Positions 16,117 to 24,418 of a stretch of 30,334 nucleotides of DNA are shown here, one piece after another (the stretch's first letter is position 1; each line of letters begins with the position of its first letter). The stretch lies in NCBI GenBank assembly GCA_002339085.1, contig DDDX01000073.1, forward strand, positions 46,854 to 77,187, read 5' to 3'. This stretch comes from Cellvibrionales bacterium UBA1969. GTDB lineage: Bacteria > Pseudomonadota > Gammaproteobacteria > Pseudomonadales > UBA7434. A model generated the notes under the pieces. The model saw only the letters and a program-made list of their open reading frames with translations, was not told the DNA's origin and ran no database searches. A program made the position numbers and the translations under genes.

Positions 16117-16665
16117 GTGGATATAGATCTAGATCCCATCGAGCAATTTGATGCGCCAATTTATCACCGTTATCACGCGACCTCGTCACGAGCCATCACG
16201 CCTTTTTTGCATGCAATGAAACGCGGTGAAATTTTGGGCCATTTATCGACCGCGACGGGTAAGGTTTTATTCCCGCCTCTGGGCGCATGTCCTGAGAGTG
16301 GTGAAGCTACACACATTCCTGTTATTTTAAGCGATACCGGCACTGTGATTGGTTTTACTACCGTCCATTTGCCTATTCCGGGAAGTAAGCTGGTACCGCC
16401 TTTTACGGTAGCCAATATTTTATTAGACGGTGCCGATCAAGCCTGCAGTCATTTAATTAGTGAGTGTGACATTGATGAGGTCGCTATTGGCATGCGTGTT
16501 CTTGCTGTCTGGCGTCCGGCCGAGGTATGGAATAATTCTTTAGAAAATATTGAATACTTCAAGCCAACGGGTGAACCACTAGTTGACATTGATGCATTGC
16601 AGCAGCAGTGTTTAGCGAAAGCTGAACAACGTAAGGAAGCCGCAAAAGGAGGTCAAGATGCGTGA
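16117..16665 (+). CDS. DUF35 OB-fold protein (2), degenerate zinc ribbon
   Basis: The product has 182 aa. The start is GTG 16117, with GGGAGGG at 16102-16107 inside the end of the previous gene. The DUF35 layout is visible: SRAITPFLHAMKRGEILGHL helix, GKVLFPPLGACPESGEA in the ribbon place with only one Cys left, then the OB-fold (VIGFTTVHLPIPGS, PPFTVANILLDGADQACSHL, GMRVLAVW). The C-terminal tail is basic and helical. The stop overlaps the thiolase start by 8 bases (ATGCGTGA). Two DUF35 genes followed by two thiolase-like genes suggest two pairs or one mixed complex. Confidence 0.82.
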   Translation: MDIDLDPIEQFDAPIYHRYHATSSRAITPFLHAMKRGEILGHLSTATGKVLFPPLGACPESGEATHIPVILSDTGTVIGFTTVHLPIPGSKLVPPFTVANILLDGADQACSHLISECDIDEVAIGMRVLAVWRPAEVWNNSLENIEYFKPTGEPLVDIDALQQQCLAKAEQRKEAAKGGQDA

Positions 16666-17719
16666 AGTTGCTATTGTCGCTTATGCTCAATCTCCTCAAG
16701 TGAGACAGGAAAAAATATTGAATGAAGTCGAAATGTTAATGCCTGTGATTGAGGCGGCATTAACGGAAGCGGCTATGACGATGAACGATATTGATTTTGT
16801 CTGTTCTGGATCTTGTGATTATATTGCCGGGGGTGCGTTTTCATTTGTGGGTGCGGTCGATGCTTTAGGGGCCACGCCGTCAAAAATGGAATCACATGTT
16901 GAGATGGATGCCGCTTGGGCCTTGTATGAGTCATGGTTAAAAATTCAAGCAGGTGAAATCAGTAGTGCATTAATTTATGGTTTTGGGAAATCGTCGGTGG
17001 GCGATCTGCCCGATGTCATGTCACAACAGTGCGATCCTTACTATTTAGCCCCATTATGGCCTGACAGTATTTCTATGGCGGGTTTGCAAGCCAGCGCCTT
17101 ATTGGCTACAGGCCGATACACTGAGCGTGATTTTGCTGAGGTGGTGGTTGACAGTCGTCGCAAGGCAAAAGCAAATCCTGCCGCGCAGTTATCGGGTGAT
17201 AGGGAAGTCGAGGCATTACTGACAGCACCTTACATCGCCTCGCCACTGCGTCGCCATGATTGCTGTCCTATTACTGATGGCGTCTCAGTATTAATCATTA
17301 CCGATAAATCGGCACTACCAAAAACGACAAAGAAACCCGTCTATATTCGAGGTATCGATCATCGTATGGAAGCGCATCAACTCGGTATTCGGACATTGTC
17401 TGAGTCTGGCTCCACAACCCAAGCCTTGGCGCAAGCTAAATTGCAAGCCGGTATAGAGCAATTTGATATCGCTGAATTATATGCACCTTTTAGCCCACAA
17501 ACCTTGATATTGAAAGATGCTTTGGGCTTAGATGATCAAGTTGATATTAACCCCTCGGGTGGGCCACTAGCGGGGCATATTATGATGTCGGCAGGACTTG
17601 ATCGTTTTGGCATGAGCTTTAGGGCTCTTCAGAAAGATGAGGTGACAACTGCTTTAGCTCATGCGACCTCTGGACCTTGTTTGCAACATAATATGGTCGC
17701 TATTTTGGAGGCTGGTTGA
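16658..17719 (+). CDS. Thiolase-superfamily, lipid-transfer-protein-like (1), no nucleophile Cys
   Basis: The product has 353 aa. AAAGGAGGT just upstream is a near-perfect ribosome site. The fold is that of SCP-x-type thiolases (MREVAIVAYAQSP start; DIAELYAPFSPQTLILKDALGL near 270-291; NPSGGPLAGHIMMSAG near 298-313; SGPCLQHNMVAIL near 338-350). The segment that normally carries the acyl-accepting Cys reads VEMDAAWALYES at 81-92, without Cys. The usual HDCF has become YAPF, with Tyr275 in the His place. This excludes ordinary thiolysis. The actinobacterial aldolase Ltp2, which cleaves steroid side-chain acyl-CoA with a DUF35 partner, is a relative with a changed active site, so a retro-aldolase or a structural role is the best guess. 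Confidence 0.82.
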   Translation: MREVAIVAYAQSPQVRQEKILNEVEMLMPVIEAALTEAAMTMNDIDFVCSGSCDYIAGGAFSFVGAVDALGATPSKMESHVEMDAAWALYESWLKIQAGEISSALIYGFGKSSVGDLPDVMSQQCDPYYLAPLWPDSISMAGLQASALLATGRYTERDFAEVVVDSRRKAKANPAAQLSGDREVEALLTAPYIASPLRRHDCCPITDGVSVLIITDKSALPKTTKKPVYIRGIDHRMEAHQLGIRTLSESGSTTQALAQAKLQAGIEQFDIAELYAPFSPQTLILKDALGLDDQVDINPSGGPLAGHIMMSAGLDRFGMSFRALQKDEVTTALAHATSGPCLQHNMVAILEAG

Positions 17720-17720
17720 T

Positions 17721-18887
17721 ATGTCTAATCATCGAGTCGCTATTTGTGGCGTTGGTCAAACCGAACGTTATAAAACGAAACTAACTTGTTCTTTGGCGGG
17801 CTTAGTTCGCGAAGCCGCGTTAAATGCCTTGGCTGATGCCGGTTGTGAATGGTCCGATATCGATGCTTTAATCATCGGTAAAGCACCGGATATGTTTGAA
17901 GGCGTGGTTATGCCTGAAGCCTATTTGGCTGAAGCGCTAGGCGGTGTTAATAAGCCGGTGATACGTGTGCATACGGCTGGCAGTGTAGGTGGCTCTACTG
18001 CTATTGTCGCGGCGAATCACATCAAGTCAGGCTTATTTAAACGAGTATTAACCGTAGCTTTTGAAAAACAAAGTGAATCGAATGCGCATTGGGCGCTATC
18101 ACCTTCTATGCCGTTTCGACCGCATTTTAATTCAGGAGCCGGTGGCATGTTTGCGCCCGTTATTCGCGAATATATGCGTCGTAGTGGCGCACCGGAAGAC
18201 GTCGGTTGTCAGGTTGCTGTGAAAGATCGCTTGCATGCTATCAAGAATCCGCATGCCCATTTACATTTACCGGATATCGATATTGATACCGTTAAAAATA
18301 GTCCGATGCTATGGGAACCCACGCGCTTTTTAGAAAGTTGTCCATCATCCGACGGTGCCTGTGCGATGGTGTTAGCCGCTGAGAGTCACGCAGATACATC
18401 GACCCATAAACCTGCTTGGGTACATGCTATGGCAATGCGCTCTGAGCCGTCTTTTTATCCTTGGCGTGAAGAGGTTAATCCTGAAGCGAGCAGAGCCTGT
18501 GCGAAGGATTTATATGCACAGGCGGGCATTACTCAACCGCGCAAGCAGTTAGATATGGCGGAAGTCTATGTACCTTTTTCATGGTTTGAACCGATCTGGT
18601 TAGAGAGCTTAGGCTTTGCTGAGTCTGGTCAGGGTTGGCGCTTAACTTTAGAGGGTGCCACTTCACGCGATCAAGGTGGTGATATACCTTGGAATTGCTC
18701 TGGTGGGGTGTTGTCATCGAACCCGATTGGTGCTTCAGGGATGATTCGTTTTGCCGAGGCGGCACTGCAGGTGCGAGGGATGGCAGATCAACGGCAAGTT
18801 GAGGGAGCTAAACGGGCTTTAGGTCACGCTTACGGTGGCCACAGCCAATTTTTTGCTATGTGGATTGTTGGAGCGACAAAACCTTAA
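17721..18887 (+). CDS. Thiolase-superfamily, lipid-transfer-protein-like (2), no nucleophile Cys
   Basis: I start it at ATG 17721 with TTGGAGG upstream, one base after the previous stop. An upstream in-frame codon at 17661 would overlap that gene deeply. The product has 388 aa. Thiolase landmarks are VAICGVGQTERY at 6-17, HTAGSVGGSTAIVAA at 84-98 where the Cys loop should be (Gly/Ser, no Cys), MAEVYVPFSWFEPIWLESLGF near 279-299 with Tyr283 in place of His, SSNPIGASGM where GHPxGA(S/T)G is usual (His lost), and GHAYGGHSQF near 369-377. Both catalytic Cys and His are missing, so thiolase chemistry is unlikely. It resembles Ltp2-type aldolases and their partners. It ends the operon. Confidence 0.85.
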   Translation: MSNHRVAICGVGQTERYKTKLTCSLAGLVREAALNALADAGCEWSDIDALIIGKAPDMFEGVVMPEAYLAEALGGVNKPVIRVHTAGSVGGSTAIVAANHIKSGLFKRVLTVAFEKQSESNAHWALSPSMPFRPHFNSGAGGMFAPVIREYMRRSGAPEDVGCQVAVKDRLHAIKNPHAHLHLPDIDIDTVKNSPMLWEPTRFLESCPSSDGACAMVLAAESHADTSTHKPAWVHAMAMRSEPSFYPWREEVNPEASRACAKDLYAQAGITQPRKQLDMAEVYVPFSWFEPIWLESLGFAESGQGWRLTLEGATSRDQGGDIPWNCSGGVLSSNPIGASGMIRFAEAALQVRGMADQRQVEGAKRALGHAYGGHSQFFAMWIVGATKP

Positions 18888-18905
18888 CAGGACTTGTTCT
18901 TTTTT
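18886..18905 (+). terminator. Weak candidate terminator after the thiolase operon
   Basis: AACAG-GAC-TTGTT, a 5-bp stem with one G-T pair, overlaps the stop codon and is followed by CTTTTTT. The stem is short, so termination here is only possible. The rest of 18906-19079 shows no gene. Confidence 0.35.
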
Positions 18906-19079
18906 GATCAAAAACGTCTACTTCAAAATACTCTGGACCTTCTCCCAACTCTACGCAATGGTGCTATGCCCATGGTGGCGTCTATCTAGACAACTGCACA
19001 TTAATGTAATGTTTAATAATTGGTCAATATTTTTTTAAATCTGTATTAATCCGTACAAAAAATAAAATTTATAAATCCT

Positions 19080-19095
19080 AATATACATGTATATT
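19080..19095. promoter_or_regulatory. 16-bp perfect palindrome before the outer-membrane protein gene
   Basis: AATATACATGTATATT is a perfect palindrome 65 bases before the start codon. Its position in the promoter region fits an operator, although AT-rich sequence raises the chance of a random palindrome. Confidence 0.45.
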
Positions 19096-19160
19096 GGTTT
19101 ATGTTAATTAAATAAGTAGATTTCTTTTAGCCATATAAATCACTAATGATGGAGTAATTC

Positions 19161-19691
19161 ATGAAGATTTCAAACTATTTCCTTGCTTTTCTAACTACAT
19201 TTCTACTTTACTCGGCCACAGTATCTGCTCAGACTATAGGTATTTCTGTTGGTGAGGCAGATTATGACGGTGAAGCGGATGACGATAGCTTAACCATAGC
19301 TGCTTCATTCTCAATTAGCGAAAGTCTTTCTTTCGAATTGTCTTATAATGACTTAGGCGAAGTGTCAGCTAGTGGTGATGGTGCTACCATTACTTTAGGA
19401 GCTGAAACTCTCGATTTCCTTATAGTCGGCTTATTCCCTATTAACGAAAAAGTTAACCTTTTTGGAAAGGTTGGTGTTTCTATGTGGGAATTAGATGTTG
19501 AACTCACTGATGGATTTACTACTTTATCAGGAGAAGAGGACGGAACAGACCTAACATATGCTACAGGCCTAGAGATAGCTATAAATGACAACCTATCCGG
19601 GAATGTACAATGGCAAAGAGTCCAGGCTGAATTGGATGGAGAAGATGTGGATGTTGATAAAATTTCTCTAGGTTTGAGTTTTGATTTATAA
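19161..19691 (+). CDS. Outer-membrane beta-barrel protein, OmpA/OmpW-like size
   Basis: The product has 176 aa. The signal peptide ends VSA at about residue 23 before QTIGISVGEADYDGEADDD. The mature part alternates hydrophobic and polar residues in about eight strands (SLTIAASFSIS, LSFELSYNDLG, ETLDFLIVGLFPI, VNLFGKVGVSMWELDVEL, YATGLEIAIN, LSGNVQWQRVQAEL, DKISLGLSFDL). It ends in a barrel-type strand, though with a terminal Leu where Phe is common. The loops are very acidic (Asp/Glu-rich), as in many marine bacteria. GATGGAG lies upstream of the ATG. A small porin-like or adhesion role is inferred. A terminator follows directly. Confidence 0.85.
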   Translation: MKISNYFLAFLTTFLLYSATVSAQTIGISVGEADYDGEADDDSLTIAASFSISESLSFELSYNDLGEVSASGDGATITLGAETLDFLIVGLFPINEKVNLFGKVGVSMWELDVELTDGFTTLSGEEDGTDLTYATGLEIAINDNLSGNVQWQRVQAELDGEDVDVDKISLGLSFDL

Positions 19692-19719
19692 GTTATTTAA
19701 ATTCAATAATCTAATTAAG

Positions 19720-19743
19720 CCGCAGCTAGTCTGCGGTTTTTTT
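19720..19743 (+). terminator. Rho-independent terminator after the barrel protein
   Basis: The 6-bp stem CCGCAG/CTGCGG with loop CTAGT is followed by seven T's. It lies 28 bases after the stop codon. Confidence 0.9.
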
Positions 19744-19810
19744 ATCACTAACAAAAGATATTTGATTTTGTCTAATGCTCCTTATGAGTTGACAAAAAGT
19801 TGCCAACTAC

Positions 19811-19975
19811 ATGCACTTTAGAGACTTTGAAGTGCTCTATTGGCGAAGAGACAGAAAAACAGATATATCTTGGGCATTTAATGGAATTTATAGTTTATCA
19901 GAAACCATTCAGGTTGGCTTGGGCCTTAGAGAAGATGATTTTAATGACTTTGGTGAGAGAGTAAATTTACAATAA
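19811..19975 (+). pseudogene. Fragment resembling the end of an outer-membrane barrel
   Basis: A frame of 54 codons from ATG (MHFRDFEVLYWRRDRKTD..., ending GERVNLQ) has no ribosome site and opens only 18 bases after an in-frame stop. Its second half (WAFNGIYSLSETIQVGLGL) reads as two amphipathic barrel strands with a turn, much like SFSISESLSFELSYNDLGE in the gene before. It has its own terminator. I infer the remnant 3' end of a barrel-protein gene; a short real protein is the alternative. Confidence 0.45.
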
Positions 19976-19985
19976 ATTCTAAATT

Positions 19986-20023
19986 AAAAAAGCCAGAAAT
20001 GAGATATCACTTCTGGCTTTTTT
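19986..20023. terminator. Bidirectional terminator between barrel fragment and molybdo-enzyme
   Basis: AAAAAGCCAGAA pairs with TTCTGGCTTTTT around a 12-base loop, giving a T-run on each strand. It serves the convergent fragment and the minus-strand oxidoreductase gene, whose stop is 11 bases away. Confidence 0.9.
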
Positions 20024-20033
20024 CAACAAAAAA

Positions 20034-22208
20034 TTAATTTGAGCTTGCCAATCTATTTGATTTTTCTATATCAACTAAAATTCCCGACAGATGGGACATC
20101 CCTGATAACTTCTCAATATTTTTATATCCGTCACCTGCAAGGTAATTAGAGTTTACGCCAGGGTGTAATTTAGCGTGCGATAGACCTTCAGCTTTTTCGT
20201 GGCCCCAACATTGTGGAATTGCTAATGTCCCAGACATCATTTCATCGGTAATTTTAATAGGGATATGGATCTCACCAAAATCGGAATTTACTTTTGCCCA
20301 ATCATTTTCAGCTAGGCCAGCATTAGCCGCATCATCAGGATTAAGGTAAGCAAAGTTAGTGTCTATTTTAACCAGCGCTTCACAATTTGCAGAGCCGCTA
20401 TTCATGCGACGGATTTCACGCTTACCAATCAATTTTAAGCGACCTAAGTTGGCTATTTCTTGTTGGTAGCTTGATTCAGTTTGCTGATTAAAGGTTTCAA
20501 TATAGGCTTGTGGGGCAAGATCAACGAGACCATCATCGGTTAGCACGCGATCAGTCCCTAAGAAATTATCGCCGTCATTTTCATCAAGCAAAAATCCGTC
20601 TGGGTGATTTTGAATCATGGCTTTTAAATTAGGCATTTTTGCCTGCTTTAGCATGCCGTCAATTAATAGCTCTGGTACTTTAATCCACCTGCCTAATCGA
20701 CCGTGGGCTAAACGAGCCGCTATTTTTAAGGCGATACTTAATATAGGATTACCCATAATATTCTGGCCAAGCTTATCTGCCAGTCGGGTATAGATCCACC
20801 ATTCATGTCTCACGCCAGAGGGGGGCGAAAGGACAGGGCCGCTGGCATAAAGGTACGGCTTGGGTGTGCAGGCGACAAAAGACTGTAATGCATAAGGCAT
20901 ACCTGATCGCTCTAGCCAAGTTGTTGCCGGTAAAATATAGTCGGCTAAGTTGCCCGTCTCATTGCGGAACCAGTCGATACAGACGAGTAACTCTAACTTT
21001 TCCATTGCCTCCTCAAGTCGACCGTTAGGTGTGCCACAGGCAAGCAGGGGGTTTGAGGCTTCAACAATCATCGCGGTGACTTCGCCATCAAGAATATCGT
21101 CAGCGACCATCCCTGCGGGTTGTTGACCGCTGACGGTGGGTAGGTCATCCTTTCGATGATACCCCAGTGACATTTGTGGGTCATCTTTGGCGATTGCAGC
21201 AAAGTCAATTAGGCCTTCGCCAATTAAATTTCCGCCTTTGTGGTCAAAATTACCGGTAATGGCTGCTATTGACTCGAGCAGCCAATAGCAGAGCGTGCCG
21301 TGCCTGCCTTGATTAACGCCGGTGGCCATATTTAATGCGGCTGCGGGTGCTTGAATATAGCCGTTGAGTAAGTCGTTGAACGTCTCGACTGATATACCGG
21401 TCACTTTTGCCTGTCGCTCGGCCGTCCAAGTGCTGACAACGGCTTTTAGTTTCTCAAAGTTTTTCATATGCCGTTGCACGCGATCGTTAGCGATCGCATT
21501 GGCTTGAATCACACCGTTGCAAAATGCTGCCAAGAAGTACAGATCGGTATCTGGGCGAATGAAAACGTGTTCGCCAGCCAGTGCCGTTTCAACTTTACGT
21601 GGATTGACGACTACCATCCTGCCTCCGCGCTTAACAATGTCTGCCAATCGCTGATGTGCCTTGGGTAGGTGATACAAGGTGGTACCGGATACAACCGGAT
21701 TCGCGCCCAGAATCATCATGAAGTCGGTATGATCAACATCGGGGTAAGCCAAACGCATGGGTGAGCCATACATGTCGCCGTTGACACGAAATTTATTCAT
21801 CGTGTCGCAGGTGCCAGTGCCGTACATTCGGTTAGAGCCAAGACCGGCAAAAAAAGAACCGCGAAAAATTGGCGCGACTAAGTTTGCACCGCCAGGTGCG
21901 CCAACAAAATGGGCAATTGATTGTGCGCCTCGTTGTTTTTTTAGCTGCTTAATTTTAGCGGCAATTTCATTAATTGCTTGATCCCAGCTGATCGTTTGCC
22001 ATTCATCGCCAACGCGCTTTAGCGGTTCAGTCACGCGATCTGGGCTGTGTTGAATTGATCCGAATCGTTTGCCCTTGACGCACAGGTGCCCACGACTCAC
22101 AACATGGTCCTTATTGGCTCGAATTTCGGTCACTTTATTATTGTCAACATCGACTTCAAGTCCGCAAGTGGCTTCACAGATTACGCAAAAAGTTTTTTTG
22201 GTTTCCAT
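20034..22208 (-). CDS. Molybdopterin-dependent oxidoreductase with [4Fe-4S] cluster
   Basis: The product has 724 aa, DMSO-reductase superfamily. The N-terminal cluster ligands are C8, C11, C15 and C43 (CVICEATC ... HLCVKG). C134 in GTGTCDTMNKF is in the place of the molybdenum-binding Cys/Sec of formate-dehydrogenase-like enzymes. VVNPRKVETA near 200-209 and the C-terminal dinucleotide-binding domain (CEALVKIDTNFAYLNPDDAANAGL..., IPQCWGHEKA) are typical. No Tat signal is present, so it is cytoplasmic. No small iron-sulphur or membrane subunit is adjacent, so the electron partner is unknown. Its length is close to acetylene hydratase and to many soluble unassigned members. It could act on a redox step of the catabolic pathway, but that is inference from context. 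AAGG precedes ATG 22208. Confidence 0.92.
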   Translation of the reverse strand: METKKTFCVICEATCGLEVDVDNNKVTEIRANKDHVVSRGHLCVKGKRFGSIQHSPDRVTEPLKRVGDEWQTISWDQAINEIAAKIKQLKKQRGAQSIAHFVGAPGGANLVAPIFRGSFFAGLGSNRMYGTGTCDTMNKFRVNGDMYGSPMRLAYPDVDHTDFMMILGANPVVSGTTLYHLPKAHQRLADIVKRGGRMVVVNPRKVETALAGEHVFIRPDTDLYFLAAFCNGVIQANAIANDRVQRHMKNFEKLKAVVSTWTAERQAKVTGISVETFNDLLNGYIQAPAAALNMATGVNQGRHGTLCYWLLESIAAITGNFDHKGGNLIGEGLIDFAAIAKDDPQMSLGYHRKDDLPTVSGQQPAGMVADDILDGEVTAMIVEASNPLLACGTPNGRLEEAMEKLELLVCIDWFRNETGNLADYILPATTWLERSGMPYALQSFVACTPKPYLYASGPVLSPPSGVRHEWWIYTRLADKLGQNIMGNPILSIALKIAARLAHGRLGRWIKVPELLIDGMLKQAKMPNLKAMIQNHPDGFLLDENDGDNFLGTDRVLTDDGLVDLAPQAYIETFNQQTESSYQQEIANLGRLKLIGKREIRRMNSGSANCEALVKIDTNFAYLNPDDAANAGLAENDWAKVNSDFGEIHIPIKITDEMMSGTLAIPQCWGHEKAEGLSHAKLHPGVNSNYLAGDGYKNIEKLSGMSHLSGILVDIEKSNRLASSN

Positions 22209-22402
22209 GTTGAGTACCTTGGTTATTGTTATCTAAAGTCTTAGTGTCAAAAATACTGCTGTCATATTAATTCAGTTTATCTAGGCAGTAAATATGATTT
22301 AATTTAGTTGTGATTAACTATTATCCTGCATCTAAGATTTATGCTGTAAATTATTGTTTTTTAAAATTTAAGTATTAAAATTTGGGCAGAGGTAACGATT
22401 TT

Positions 22403-23188
22403 TTACGTCAAGCCCATCATTGAAACAATGTCATGGCTCGGCCCGCAAGTATCCCCGCCGTCGCCAGCAATGGCTTGGCCCGTCACAAATGAAGCATCTT
22501 TTGAAGCAAGAAAATAAGCAATACCCGCCATTTCTTCTGGTTGGCCAAAGCGGCCTAGCTTATGTTCCTTGCGCACACTCTCTTTCATCTCAGGCATATG
22601 ATCCATCACGGAATTGAACATTGGTGTTTCGATAAACCCAGGACAAATAGCATTGGCACGGATACCCATTTGGCCGTAGTCCATTGCCACATTTTTAGTG
22701 AGGTTAATAACGGCAGCTTTTGATGCATTGTAAGAGCTGCCCCCTTCAGAGGCTATTTGTCCTTCAACACTGGCGACAGTAATGATACTTCCGCTGCGCT
22801 GTTTCATCATTTGCGGAAGCGCCGCTTTAATCGATAAAAAAGTCCCCGTTAAATTAATATCAATCACCCGTTGCCAGGCATCTTGTTCAACCATATGAAC
22901 AGGGCCTGCATCACCAATGCCTGCCGATGTGATAATGACATCCAATGCACCGTAGCGATCAACCGTTTGTTGAACAGCCGCTTGCTGTTGTTCTAATGAC
23001 ATAACATCACCAGTAATTAGTTGCTGCTTATCAGTGATGTGGGAGACTTGCTGCCATTGCTTACCTTCACTGATATCAAAACCAATGACGGCGGCTCCTT
23101 CTTGAGCAAAACGATAGGCGCAGGCAAGGCCAATACCAGACGCTGCGCCAGTAATTAAAACGACTTGTTGGTTGAGTGGCTTTTCCAT
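22403..23188 (-). CDS. Short-chain dehydrogenase/reductase
   Basis: I start at ATG 23188, with GGAG 7 bases upstream, giving 261 aa; a longer frame begins at 23209 without a ribosome site. The classical SDR signature is complete: TGAASGIG at 13-20, the acidic FDIS at the end of beta-2 (prefers NAD), SAGIG near 88-92, Asn112, Ser140, and Tyr153-x3-Lys157 in YNASK, then ICPGFIETPM. It should oxidise or reduce an alcohol/ketone such as a hydroxysteroid or 3-hydroxyacyl-CoA. It is upstream of the molybdo-enzyme gene on the same strand with a 194-base gap, and divergent from the NTF2-like gene at 23383. Confidence 0.93.
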   Translation of the reverse strand: MEKPLNQQVVLITGAASGIGLACAYRFAQEGAAVIGFDISEGKQWQQVSHITDKQQLITGDVMSLEQQQAAVQQTVDRYGALDVIITSAGIGDAGPVHMVEQDAWQRVIDINLTGTFLSIKAALPQMMKQRSGSIITVASVEGQIASEGGSSYNASKAAVINLTKNVAMDYGQMGIRANAICPGFIETPMFNSVMDHMPEMKESVRKEHKLGRFGQPEEMAGIAYFLASKDASFVTGQAIAGDGGDTCGPSHDIVSMMGLT

Positions 23189-23382
23189 AGTGAACTCCAA
23201 AATTTGCATAACTAATGACTTTGTTTAATATTGGTTAGACTAGCATTTTTTAAACAATTTATTCATGTGGATTTAGTCAGAAAAGGTTTATGATGATTAA
23301 AATTATAAGTTGGTAAAACGATAGCCGCTTTGAAAAGCATTTGCGAGCTATTTTCACTATTAAACACAGGAGTTGAGTCGCA

Positions 23383-23862
23383 GTGGACGAATTACAAACA
23401 TACAGTCGAGACGAAATAGAGCAGGTTTTTTTAGCTTTTGAAAATATTCATGAACAGTGCTATTCAGGCAAATGCGATTGGGGTGAGTTAGCACAATTCT
23501 TAGTTCCTGATGTAGATTATACCGATCCAGGTTGGGGGCGTATGCATGGCACGGATACGGTGACGCGATTTTTACGTGACAGTATGGCGGGCCTAGATGC
23601 GTGGGATTTTCCTATGCGTTGGTATGCAATTGACGGTATTCATGTTATTAAAAAGTACAGCATGGTGTTGCTTGAACCCCTTAGAGCTGACGGCTCACAA
23701 CAAGATGTTTCTGGCGTTTATATGATGAAATACGCGGGTGAAGGTAAGTTTAGCTGGGTAGAAGACCAGCTCGATATGAACCATTTTATTCATGTCGCCA
23801 AGACCAGTGGTTGGAAGCCTGGGCCAGGATTTCGTAACCCCAGCGATGTGAGTTGGGATTAA
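23383..23862 (+). CDS. NTF2/SnoaL-like protein
   Basis: The start is GTG 23383 with AGGAG at 23368-23372. The product has 159 aa. The NTF2 fold is suggested by the helix EIEQVFLAFENIHEQCYSGKCDWGELAQFLVPDVDYTDPGWGR, then GTDTVTRFLRDSM, and strands ending WVEDQLDMNHFIHV. The DYTDPGWG and HG(T) pocket region is typical of SnoaL/ketosteroid-isomerase-like members. The substrate is unknown. It is divergent from the SDR gene, with which it may share control, and convergent with the next NTF2-like gene. Confidence 0.78.
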   Translation: MDELQTYSRDEIEQVFLAFENIHEQCYSGKCDWGELAQFLVPDVDYTDPGWGRMHGTDTVTRFLRDSMAGLDAWDFPMRWYAIDGIHVIKKYSMVLLEPLRADGSQQDVSGVYMMKYAGEGKFSWVEDQLDMNHFIHVAKTSGWKPGPGFRNPSDVSWD

Positions 23863-23930
23863 ACGCTATACCTTCTGCCGACAACAGCTAGGTTTAGTGA
23901 AGCTTAAGTTAGCGTCTTAACTGGTGAGTA

Positions 23931-24362
23931 TTAACTGAATTCATCCGCCGTTGTTTCTGCCATAATCTCCAAAAACCATGAAGGAAATTGTCCAACGAAT
24001 TTGTTCAAATCCCAAAAATCGCTCCATCGATAAACCTTGCCGTCTTTCATTTCGTGCATCGTAGCGAAATGGTGCTCAGCTGTTTCACCAGTTTTGAAGG
24101 TCCACTTCTCTGTGTGGTCGAGAAAGACGGTATCATTTTCTGCAATAATGTGATGTGTAATTTGCTCCTGCTTTTCTAGGTGATCAAAAGCTGTGCATAG
24201 CCGTTTTATCGTATTTTCAGGGCCATGGGCACCTGGATCATCACTAGGAATATCTTGATAAAAGATTTCAGGATGCATACAGCTTTTCATGGTTTCCCAA
24301 TCCATTTCTGATAATGCTCGCCACATTCTTTCGACAGTGGCTTTATTGTCTGCTGCGCTCAT
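23931..24362 (-). CDS. NTF2-like protein, limonene-epoxide-hydrolase-like
   Basis: The product has 143 aa. It looks most like the limonene-1,2-epoxide hydrolase branch (MWRALSEMDWETMKSCMHPEIFYQDIP ... WTFKTGETAEHHFATMHEMKDGKVYRWSDFWDLNKF). In that family the catalytic set is Arg-x-Asp plus a second Asp in WRDYFD. Here my alignment by eye gives His-Thr-Glu in the first place and keeps the Asp in WSDFWD, so activity may be changed. GGAGA precedes ATG 24362. It is divergent from the GST gene across a region with a strong inverted repeat. Confidence 0.78.
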   Translation of the reverse strand: MSAADNKATVERMWRALSEMDWETMKSCMHPEIFYQDIPSDDPGAHGPENTIKRLCTAFDHLEKQEQITHHIIAENDTVFLDHTEKWTFKTGETAEHHFATMHEMKDGKVYRWSDFWDLNKFVGQFPSWFLEIMAETTADEFS

Positions 24363-24418
24363 AATCTCTCCTCATTTTATTTGCTGTTAGGAGGTATTAT
24401 AATCGTCAATTTATCTGA

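Noticed and set aside
16658..18887. Ordinary acetyl-CoA acetyltransferase pair
   Set aside because: The nucleophilic Cys is absent in both, and the activating His is lost in the second.
18835..19038. Plus-strand frame overlapping the end of the second thiolase-like gene
   Set aside because: Out of frame with a clear gene and without a ribosome site; a shadow frame.
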